32,882 bases of DNA. Origin: an uncultured Bacteroidales bacterium. GTDB lineage: Bacteria; Bacteroidota; Bacteroidia; Bacteroidales; FEN-979. This document shows, piece by piece, positions 25,632 through 32,882 of the stretch (the first letter of the stretch is position 1; each line of letters begins with the position of its first letter). The position numbers and the translations under genes are program-made. The notes under the pieces were generated by a model. The model had not been told where the DNA came from. It did no database searches and saw nothing but the letters and a program-made list of their open reading frames with translations. Where the stretch lies: the NCBI GenBank assembly GCA_903925275.1, contig CAIYES010000239.1:1-32882 (forward strand), in the 5' to 3' direction.

Positions 25632-26414
25632 TCATCTCCCAATCCCTAAAATCAAATCGATAACCGGGAGCAGATGCCACTGTGGACCGGCAGGATATTT
25701 CCCGAAACAGAGCTTGTATCCGGCTTCAATCCTGAGCGTCTCTTTTTTTGAGGTATAGGCCAATACCCCCTTGTTTTCAAGGAAGTAATTATTCCTGGTG
25801 CCACAGATAATGAAATTTTCAACATTGAAAAGCCATCCGAACCTGGTAAAAAATTGTCCACGGAAATCTACACCCGCATCGAATTCAGGTTCATTATAAA
25901 AAACGGCAAGTCTGGGATATATGACCGGAAGATCGATGGTAGTGCGCTTATCGAGCGGACCAAATTTGACCGCGAAGGTGATCCCGGCATGAGCGGTTAA
26001 AACAGCCATTTTAAATGGCTTGTAAGATAGGAGGAATCTGTTTGAAAATGCAAACATCTGCGGGATGGTAAATTCAGGGGAGATTAGTCCGCCTGTTCCT
26101 TTGGTTGCAACCAGTCGCATGAACTGTGTCGGATAAAATATCCCATGTTCGGTAGCCAGCCTGAAACCTGAAAATTCGCCCCAGCCCACCTTAACTTTCA
26201 CCTGTGGCATCAGGAAAAACATGAGAGGATGTGCTGAAAGTTCGAGGTTTTTGCCAATGCCATACCGGGAGGCGGTAAAAAGCCCGAGTTCCCACCTGTG
26301 TTTTGGTATGTTGCAGGCAGTTCCGTCGGTCCAGTATTGGTTTGTCAGCGAATCCTGTGAAAACGCACCGGTGAAGATGAAAATTCCGATCAGGGAAAGG
26401 AGAAATTTTTTCAT
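25632..26414 (-). CDS. Hypothetical exported protein, possible outer membrane barrel
   Basis: From the internal start: MKKFLLSLIGIFIFTGAFSQDSL signal peptide. The body contains repeated beta-like segments. The ORF track runs to 26441, but the start at 26414 follows the upstream stop by 10 nt. Confidence 0.65.
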   Translation of the reverse strand: MKKFLLSLIGIFIFTGAFSQDSLTNQYWTDGTACNIPKHRWELGLFTASRYGIGKNLELSAHPLMFFLMPQVKVKVGWGEFSGFRLATEHGIFYPTQFMRLVATKGTGGLISPEFTIPQMFAFSNRFLLSYKPFKMAVLTAHAGITFAVKFGPLDKRTTIDLPVIYPRLAVFYNEPEFDAGVDFRGQFFTRFGWLFNVENFIICGTRNNYFLENKGVLAYTSKKETLRIEAGYKLCFGKYPAGPQWHLLPVIDLILGIGR

Positions 26415-26424
26415 TCCGGCTTGG

Positions 26425-27663
26425 TTATTTTGGTAAAACAAAAAGTACGCTCACCGGGGCATGGTCCGATTGCTTCGTTGCATCCTGGTGGGTTACAACG
26501 GAATTATCGGCCCATTGATAATTTGTAAAGAGGAAATCGAGGGTGCGATCCCAAAATTGGTCTGGCCGGGTGGTATGTGTGAAAAAGTTTACCTGGTTGT
26601 TTTTATAGAGATCACGGGGGACTGCGCATTTGTAGGTTGCATAAATTGTATCCAGCCAATTTTTTTCCGGCTCGTAATTGCTTCCTTCCTTATGCATCGG
26701 ATCATCGTAAGAATGGTGGAAGGATTCGCCCGGACACATATCCTCCATGCAATAATCGGTTGAATCAGAACCGGGGGGAAGGGTATTCAGGTCGCCACCC
26801 GCTACAAACCATCCCCCATTGTTGCTGATGCGATCCATCTCATCTTTAAACTGCATGATTTGTTTTTGCTTTGTATCATCGGTGGCGAAGGCAGAAGCAT
26901 GGATATTCACGGCAAAGAGGTTGTTCACATGCGGAATCTCAATCCTCGCGGTAACCATGCAGCAACGTTCATAAAAATAACGGGTCAGATTGTCCTGGTC
27001 TTTCCGCAACTCAAGTTGGGTCCGTCTGGCATCACTGATCTTCCAACGTGAAAGGATCGCATTTTCTTCATCCATCCGGCCCAGGCCGTCACTGGGGATA
27101 AATTGGGCTTTCCACTGGGAACCGCAAACAGCATAATTAAAATAGGTATGATCGAGCAACCATTGCAACTGATCAATATAACCGGAACGTTTTGAATTAA
27201 GATCGACCTCCTGGAGCAACAGGATATCCGGCTTTTCCTTATTGATCGTTTCAACAATGGCTTGCAGAGAGGCATAAACTTCGTCTTCCGATAAAATTAC
27301 CCGGTCACCACATGCATCGCCAAACCATGCGATCCTTCCGGCTCCAAAACGGATATTCCAGGTCATGACCCGTACCACCGTGAATGTGTCGGGCACTGTT
27401 ATGGTTTTTCCGGCAGCATAATAGGTTGCACCTACAGTATCATCAAAACCGGTTGCCAGTGGTTCACAGGAACAGAGAAAAAGCAATACCATGGAAATGG
27501 CTACTGCCGAAAACAGTTCCCTTAACAATGAGGAAGGAGGCACCGGATAGTCATTCATATAGAACTTGTAAGACATCAAAGATAATGGAACCCAACGGCC
27601 GGAAAAAATTATGGTCATCTTTTTTATATGATTTTTTGCAACTCCTACCATGAATACTTGCAA
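26425..27663 (-). CDS. Endonuclease/exonuclease/phosphatase family lipoprotein (start uncertain; 27576 or 27558 more likely)
   Basis: MTWNIRFGAGRIAWFGDACGDR, DILLLQEVDLNSKRSG, FAVNIHAS, FVAGGDLNTLPPGSDSTD, LDFLFTNY, SDHAPVSVLF. Lipobox-like LLFLCSCEP after an internal Met. Confidence 0.88.
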   Translation of the reverse strand: MQVFMVGVAKNHIKKMTIIFSGRWVPLSLMSYKFYMNDYPVPPSSLLRELFSAVAISMVLLFLCSCEPLATGFDDTVGATYYAAGKTITVPDTFTVVRVMTWNIRFGAGRIAWFGDACGDRVILSEDEVYASLQAIVETINKEKPDILLLQEVDLNSKRSGYIDQLQWLLDHTYFNYAVCGSQWKAQFIPSDGLGRMDEENAILSRWKISDARRTQLELRKDQDNLTRYFYERCCMVTARIEIPHVNNLFAVNIHASAFATDDTKQKQIMQFKDEMDRISNNGGWFVAGGDLNTLPPGSDSTDYCMEDMCPGESFHHSYDDPMHKEGSNYEPEKNWLDTIYATYKCAVPRDLYKNNQVNFFTHTTRPDQFWDRTLDFLFTNYQWADNSVVTHQDATKQSDHAPVSVLFVLPK

Positions 27664-27858
27664 AAATTAATAATACGTACGACCGATGACAAGTAATTAA
27701 GATTATTTGCACGAAATTTAATTTATAACCACCTGTCTGATGAAATCCTGCAAGTTGCATATTGCCGGCTGCTGAATTCCGTATTGTAAACAAGCCATCT
27801 TCAGCTAATTTTACAGTGAAGTTCCTGGTCAACAACAATTCATTTAAATGCATAAATT

Positions 27859-28962
27859 ATGAAAACATTTTTATTGATCCCAATTTTTTTCCTGAGTGTC
27901 ATTTCTTCAATTCAGGCACAAACCGATTCCCTTATCTTAAAGAATACCTACAGAATCTGGATTAGTCCGATAGAAAAGAGCAAGGTCAAACCTTGGGGTT
28001 TCCCGTCAAACAAAGGCCAGATCTTGCACGGGGTATTGTATGATGTAGCGGATTCTTCCATAATTATTTCGAAAACATCCCATTACAGCATGGATTCCCA
28101 GGTGAAACCGGACATGACGAAAATGGATGTCAGGTCAATGGATGTTATCAGAATCAGAAAAAATGGGAATACCGGCCAGGGGATTTTGATTGGCGCCATT
28201 AGCGGGTTGGTTTTGGGTGGCGTAGTGGATTTAATTTATTATTCATCATGGAAAAACTCAGCAACAAAGGAGACTGATAATCTTGGCGACGCAATTGCCA
28301 ATTCTGTAGAGAGGAGCTCCAGGGTTTTTGCAATATGCGCAAGTTTGATCGGATGCATCGGTACCGGTATCGGTATCGGAGCTGCCGTCGGGTCTGCGAA
28401 AATCACCATTCCTATAAATGGAAATCAGGCACAGTTTGAGCAGAATAAGTCAAGGCTGACCGGGTATTCGGTAAAACACAATCCCGGATTTGTGGAAAAA
28501 ACATTCTCAAAACTTCGGGACAGCGTGGTTGACATCGACGGCAATGTGTATCACCTGGTGGCGCTGGGTGCCCAGGTATGGATGGCTGAAAACCTGAAGG
28601 TTACGCATTTTAGCGATGGCTCGGAAATTTCAGGTGTATCCGGCAATGTTCCCGGATCAGGAAATCTGTACAATTGGGTTGCAGTAAGCGACAGCCGCAA
28701 ACTTTGCCCGGCCGGCTGGCATGTTCCCTTCCTTACAGAATGGAACTCGCTTTTCAGCTCCCTGGACATGCAGAATGGCCAGGGGAGCAAGCCGGATGCA
28801 AGTTTTTCAGCTATGGATAAGGTATGCCAATGGTGGTCATCGACAGAACAGGATGCCAAACAGGCGAAAAGCATTTATCTCAACAACGTAACAAACGTGG
28901 TTATGTTCACCGACAACGAGAAAACGTCCGGTTTTTCAGTGAGGTGTATCAGGGATTTTTGA
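27859..28962 (+). CDS. Exported protein with glycine-zipper-like hydrophobic segments and a C-terminal FISUMP-type domain
   Basis: Signal peptide. 'GQGILIGAISGLVLGGVVDLIYY' and 'ASLIGCIGTGIGIGAAVGSAK'. FISUMP 'DIDGNVYHLVALGAQVWMAENLKVTHFSDG...LYNWVAV...LCPAGWHVPFLTEWNSL...WWSSTE...SGFSVRCIRDF'. Confidence 0.85.
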   Translation: MKTFLLIPIFFLSVISSIQAQTDSLILKNTYRIWISPIEKSKVKPWGFPSNKGQILHGVLYDVADSSIIISKTSHYSMDSQVKPDMTKMDVRSMDVIRIRKNGNTGQGILIGAISGLVLGGVVDLIYYSSWKNSATKETDNLGDAIANSVERSSRVFAICASLIGCIGTGIGIGAAVGSAKITIPINGNQAQFEQNKSRLTGYSVKHNPGFVEKTFSKLRDSVVDIDGNVYHLVALGAQVWMAENLKVTHFSDGSEISGVSGNVPGSGNLYNWVAVSDSRKLCPAGWHVPFLTEWNSLFSSLDMQNGQGSKPDASFSAMDKVCQWWSSTEQDAKQAKSIYLNNVTNVVMFTDNEKTSGFSVRCIRDF

Positions 28963-29043
28963 TGCATAAAGATCATTTCAGATCCATATAATAATTGTAA
29001 TATTGAGCCTGCTCAGAAAAGTCTGTAAAAAATGTTCGCAGTC

Positions 29044-29180
29044 AATCTACCCACCCCCGGCCCCTCCCTTGAAAAGGGAGGGGAGCGACGCTACTATACC
29101 AACAGCAAGATATACAGTATTTTACCTGTGCAAAGCGCTCCCCTCCCTGCGGGCAGGGAGGGGTCGGGGGTGGGTAGATT
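29044..29180. repeat. Nested imperfect inverted repeat (MITE/REP-like): arms 29044-29087 and 29135-29180
   Basis: Left arm AATCTACCCACCCCCGGCCCCTCCCTTGAAAAGGGAGGGGAGCG. Reverse complement of the right arm: AATCTACCCACCCCCGACCCCTCCCTGCCCGCAGGGAGGGGAGCGC. Each arm also folds on itself. Confidence 0.88.
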
Positions 29181-29233
29181 CACCTAAAACCACTTTTCGG
29201 AGTGGACTCAATATTGGTAAAAAGACGTTGTAA

Positions 29234-30082
29234 ATGAACATCCGGTTGTACAAACCCCATAGCATCATACTTCAAAACTTCATAGAATACTTCTATATTT
29301 TAACGAAGGAGGCAGATGAGGAGGCTATCACCTATCTGACTTTTCCCAACATTTATTCCATGGTTTCCATCAATCACAATGCATTCATAAGAACCACGGG
29401 GAATAAGGTAACCGTTGAATTTAAAGGGGATAGTATATTGGAATCGAGACTTGCTGTCAGATATTTACAACCATTATTAATTGAATATGCCGGAGCAGCG
29501 AATGAAATCTCCATTTGCTTTAAACCGTTAGCGCTCAATGCGTTTTTAGACCATCCTGTAAACTATTATGCTAAAAGTGAAAACATATTGGATGTGTTTA
29601 TACCGTTTGACGATTTTTTGGAAACAATGAAAGCGATCATGCTCCTGCCACAAGATGAAGAAAAAATCGCGGCGATGGAAAGCTATTGGATCAGTAAGCT
29701 CAGGGGTGTAAGTCATCCTTTTCTGTATCAGGCACTCAACGACATGCTGCTTCCAAACAACAAGGAGATGACGATAGCGGCCATAGCCCGAAAACACAGG
29801 ATTACCCAAAAAACCCTGATAAAGCATTTTGAGCAGCATATTGGCAAAAAACCTTCTGATTTCAGAAAAATAGTTCGGTTCAGGAATGCCATGAAGCAAA
29901 AATCGCTGGAATCAAGAGAATATGATCTGACCGACATAACCTACATTTCCCATTATTTCGATCAATCGCATATGATCAAAGATTTTAAGGCTCTTACCGG
30001 GTTTACACCCAAAGATTTTTTCAAAAAACTGAGTTCCACCCATGATGGAAAAATAAACTGGATATTCCCCGGCGAAGGTTAA
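29234..30082 (+). CDS. AraC family transcriptional regulator
   Basis: C-terminal double HTH: MTIAAIARKHRITQKTLIKHFEQHIGKKPSDFRKIVRFRNAM...DLTDITYISHYFDQSHMIKDFKALTGFTPKDFFK. Confidence 0.92.
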   Translation: MNIRLYKPHSIILQNFIEYFYILTKEADEEAITYLTFPNIYSMVSINHNAFIRTTGNKVTVEFKGDSILESRLAVRYLQPLLIEYAGAANEISICFKPLALNAFLDHPVNYYAKSENILDVFIPFDDFLETMKAIMLLPQDEEKIAAMESYWISKLRGVSHPFLYQALNDMLLPNNKEMTIAAIARKHRITQKTLIKHFEQHIGKKPSDFRKIVRFRNAMKQKSLESREYDLTDITYISHYFDQSHMIKDFKALTGFTPKDFFKKLSSTHDGKINWIFPGEG

Positions 30083-30113
30083 ATTTTTACAATTTAACGA
30101 AACAGGTGATCTG

Positions 30114-30121
30114 TAACTTTG
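30114..30121 (+). promoter_or_regulatory. Putative -7 element TAACTTTG upstream of the FG-GAP gene
   Basis: Exact TAnnTTTG match, 24 nt before ATG 30146. No convincing -33 TTTG seen. Confidence 0.4.
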
Positions 30122-30145
30122 TCCGTGGAAAAATCCTGCGAAATC

Positions 30146-32443
30146 ATGAAAAAATTATTTATTTTTCTGCTCATTTCTTTTCTGAGCGCCTCAGCCTTTG
30201 CTACTGTCGATACACTCAGGCACTACACTCCCGGAACCCCAAGTCTCTATTTCCAAACTTATCCGGTTCAGATTGCCAGGTTCAATCTTCCACAACCGGG
30301 AAATATTCTCTCCCTTGTGGTGACATTGGGCGGGGATGATCCTTCGGGGTCGGCAACGTTGCATTTGTATGGGCACGAAGGCGGAAATATCATCCCTGAA
30401 ATTAAATTCGATCTGACATCACCTTTAACCCTACAGAAGACAATAGCCGGTGATGAAAAAATCGTTGTGACTGTTGCCACGCCGGTTCACCTCGACAATA
30501 ACCAGTTCTTTGTGTGGATAGACAATTTTCAGAATGGAGCCAAACTTGCTTCCGATAATGTTGATTATCCCCCCTTCTGCCTGGCAGGATCCTCAGGGGG
30601 AGATTTCTATTACGAATACATGCAAACGGCTTCCGGATCATCTGCTGCTCAGACCAAGGCTTTCAAAATTGATGTGATCATTGACTACGAGACGCTTCCT
30701 TCACCGGCATATTTTGAAGATTATACGGCATCTGCCGGGATTTTGTCTGATGCCTATTCCAACAGGGGTGCTTCCGCAGGCGATTTCAACAACGACGGAT
30801 GGGATGATTTTATCCGCCGAAATCTCCTTTACAAAAATGATCATGGCTCGTTTGTCGATATTACTGCATCGGCAGGCATTTCAGGAAATCCTTATGCCAG
30901 TGCCTTCGCAGATATGAACAACGATGGACTCCTGGATATTGTTTATGTGTTGATCGATTCCATTATCATCTACCGGAACAATGGAGATGAAACCTTTACA
31001 CCGTTCACTGCTGCCACCTCCAGTGCCAGTTACGGATATGACGGTACACAGACATTTAGTGTCGCGGATATCAACAATGACAAATACCCCGATCTGTTTA
31101 TCGGACGTTTATGGAAAACGTATCCCACCGCGCTTCCGAATTATCTCTATTTGAACAATCATGATTTCACCCTCACGGATATTACCACAACCTTATACCC
31201 GGTTGCGAGCCAGAACCTCCGCCGTACAAGAGCTTCCCAGTTTGTCGATTACAACGATGACGGGTTAATGGATTTATATGTGACCAATTATTACCTCGAA
31301 CGGGATGAATTCTGGCAAAATAACGGAAATACGACCTTTACCAATATCATTGCGGCCAAAGGAATTGATATCAATGCTACGGGGTCAAATCACGGAACAG
31401 GCGTCGCATGGGCTGATTACGACAATGACGGCGATATGGACCTCCTGTTGCCGCAGTTCGCGCACCCGGCATACGTCGGACTCTATGACCACAGAGGTAC
31501 AACCATCTATCAGAGTGATGGCCCACCAAACTACAACTTTACCGACCTCATCGGCACACCTTCCTTAGACGATGATATCGAATTTGAGGAAACACATGCC
31601 GGGGCGGTTTTTGGCGATGTAGATAATGATGGCCTGCTTGACTTCTATATTACCAATTTCTACAATTGCCGGTACTCCGATCTTTACCTGCAGAAACCGG
31701 ATCACCGGTTCGAACTGAAAACCCAGTATTTTCTGTCCACCCAATATTACAATACAGGGGAAGATGCTTTGATGTTTGATTTTAACAACGATGGCAAACT
31801 TGATCTTGTCACCGGGCAGTACAATAAATATGTAATACTTTTCAGGAATAACATTCCCGGGAATAATAATTATCTTAAGTTGCTGCTGCGTTCAACCAGC
31901 GGGAACAGCTATGCTTTGGGCGGCCGGGCTACCGTATATTCAGGAGGTATGCAACTTACAAGAGAGGTTTGCACGGGAAGAGGTGCACGAATGGGTGATC
32001 CATATACCCTTCACTTTGGTCTTGGCACTTCTGCTTCCATCGATTCTATTGTCGTAAAATGGCCTGTAAGTCCTCCTGTTTATGAAACCTTCAAAGGATT
32101 TGAAGTGAACCATGCCTACACATTATTTGAAGGCGGTCAGATTGTTAACATCAGCCAACCTGACAAGGAAATGGAAAGTATCTTTAGTGTTTATCCCAAT
32201 CCGGCGAAAGATCAGGTTACAGTTTCGGCACATTTCAACAAAGCATCTGAAATTGAATTGACAATTAGGGAGATTTCCGGAGCCGGAATTGTAAAAATCC
32301 TTCCTTTAACAAGGGTTCAGTCCGGGTCATTCTCCTATGAAATAACAGCGCAAAATCTCGCCAATCTGTCATCAGGAGTCTACCTGATCTGCCTGAAAAC
32401 TGACGGACTCGAACAGTATAAAAAACTGATACTGATTAGGTAA
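30146..32443 (+). CDS. FG-GAP (VCBS) repeat, ASPIC/UnbV (CRTAC1-like) protein with T9SS type A sorting domain
   Basis: Signal peptide MKKLFIFLLISFLSASAFA. Repeats DFNNDGWDD, DMNNDGLLDIVY, DINNDKYPDLFIG, DYNDDGLMDLYVTNYY, DYDNDGDMDLLLP, DVDNDGLLDFYITNFY, DFNNDGKLDLVTGQ. ASPIC/UnbV 'NNYLKLLLRSTSGNSYALGGRATVYSGG...TLHFGLGTSASIDSIVVKWP'. Tail VYPNPAKDQVTV...LSSGVYLICLKTDG..YKKLILIR. Confidence 0.92.
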   Translation: MKKLFIFLLISFLSASAFATVDTLRHYTPGTPSLYFQTYPVQIARFNLPQPGNILSLVVTLGGDDPSGSATLHLYGHEGGNIIPEIKFDLTSPLTLQKTIAGDEKIVVTVATPVHLDNNQFFVWIDNFQNGAKLASDNVDYPPFCLAGSSGGDFYYEYMQTASGSSAAQTKAFKIDVIIDYETLPSPAYFEDYTASAGILSDAYSNRGASAGDFNNDGWDDFIRRNLLYKNDHGSFVDITASAGISGNPYASAFADMNNDGLLDIVYVLIDSIIIYRNNGDETFTPFTAATSSASYGYDGTQTFSVADINNDKYPDLFIGRLWKTYPTALPNYLYLNNHDFTLTDITTTLYPVASQNLRRTRASQFVDYNDDGLMDLYVTNYYLERDEFWQNNGNTTFTNIIAAKGIDINATGSNHGTGVAWADYDNDGDMDLLLPQFAHPAYVGLYDHRGTTIYQSDGPPNYNFTDLIGTPSLDDDIEFEETHAGAVFGDVDNDGLLDFYITNFYNCRYSDLYLQKPDHRFELKTQYFLSTQYYNTGEDALMFDFNNDGKLDLVTGQYNKYVILFRNNIPGNNNYLKLLLRSTSGNSYALGGRATVYSGGMQLTREVCTGRGARMGDPYTLHFGLGTSASIDSIVVKWPVSPPVYETFKGFEVNHAYTLFEGGQIVNISQPDKEMESIFSVYPNPAKDQVTVSAHFNKASEIELTIREISGAGIVKILPLTRVQSGSFSYEITAQNLANLSSGVYLICLKTDGLEQYKKLILIR

Positions 32444-32470
32444 TTGATACCGGAGTAGCGAGTTAGATAG

Positions 32471-32542
32471 TGAAATGGTGAAATAGTGAAATGGTGAAAT
32501 GGTGAAATGGTGAAATGGTGAAATGGTGAAATGGTGAAATAG
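32471..32542. repeat. 8-bp tandem repeat TGAAATGG/TGAAATAG, 9 copies
   Basis: Read directly: nine consecutive octamers, followed by a degenerate CGAAAT. Confidence 0.95.
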
Positions 32543-32601
32543 CGAAATTAATAAAATATCTGCCATCCATTTTCAAAAAACATGAAAATATCTCAGGAAC
32601 A

Positions 32602-32633
32602 TTTGGTAAAATAGAAAGAAAGATGTAATTTCG
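32602..32633 (+). promoter_or_regulatory. Putative Bacteroidota promoter for rpsO: TTTG-N20-TAATTTCG
   Basis: TTTG 32602-32605, 20-nt spacer, TAATTTCG 32626-32633 (one mismatch to TAnnTTTG), ~48 nt before ATG 32682. Confidence 0.6.
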
Positions 32634-32681
32634 CAGCCCGAATTTATACCCTAAAAAAAAAAATCAATTATTTTTAAGAAA

Positions 32682-32882
32682 ATGAAATTATCGCCTGAAG
32701 TTAAGAAGAACGCATTTAAATTGCACGGAAAATAAGAGTTTGATACGGGATCGGCTGAGGCACAGATCGCATTATTTACCATGAAGATCCAGCATCTCAC
32801 CGAACACCTGAAAGTGAATAAAAAAGATATGGCTACCGAAAGATCACTGGTTGGTCTTGTTGGGAAGCGCCGCCGTTTGCTC
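32682..32882 (+). pseudogene. rpsO: 30S ribosomal protein S15, 5' part, with an in-frame TAA at codon 18; continues off the window
   Basis: ATG 32682 reads [66 protein letters not shown], a continuous match to S15 ([21 protein letters not shown]-like, HSRRGL/VGKRRxLL). The only break is TAA at 32733-32735. Not in the supplied ORF track. Confidence 0.85.

Noticed and set aside
29044-29180. CRISPR-like repeat
   Set aside because: Only two copies, in inverted orientation, with self-complementary arms; no spacer array.
32372-32566. 64-aa minus-strand ORF with HHFTISPFHHF repeats
   Set aside because: It is just the translation of the 8-bp tandem repeat.

Overview
The gene content (T9SS sorting domains, FISUMP domains, AsmA/Omp85 proteins, TAnnTTTG-type promoters) indicates a Bacteroidota (Bacteroidales-like) chromosome segment. 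The left half (~0.8-11.3 kb) is mostly housekeeping and envelope genes: aquaporin, AsmA-like protein, DusB on the minus strand, CPBP protease, BamA/TamA-like barrel, a GT51 transglycosylase with a long AsmA-like N-terminus, and an MFS transporter. From 11.65 to 22.2 kb lies a tightly packed seven-gene same-strand cluster. It encodes a tail-fibre-repeat secreted protein, a T9SS-sorted PKD-like protein, a beta-barrel-like protein, a 793-aa periplasmic vWA protein resembling TssR/PpkA C-termini, a LolD-like ATPase, an FtsX-like permease and a lipoprotein. This cluster is the best candidate for an undescribed system. After it come two FISUMP-domain proteins, a T9SS-sorted BNR-like protein, an endonuclease/exonuclease/phosphatase-family protein, an AraC regulator and an FG-GAP/ASPIC-UnbV T9SS protein. 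The right edge holds the 5' part of rpsO (ribosomal protein S15), which has an in-frame TAA at codon 18 and a near-consensus promoter upstream. All family calls come from reading motifs by eye; no database search was run.
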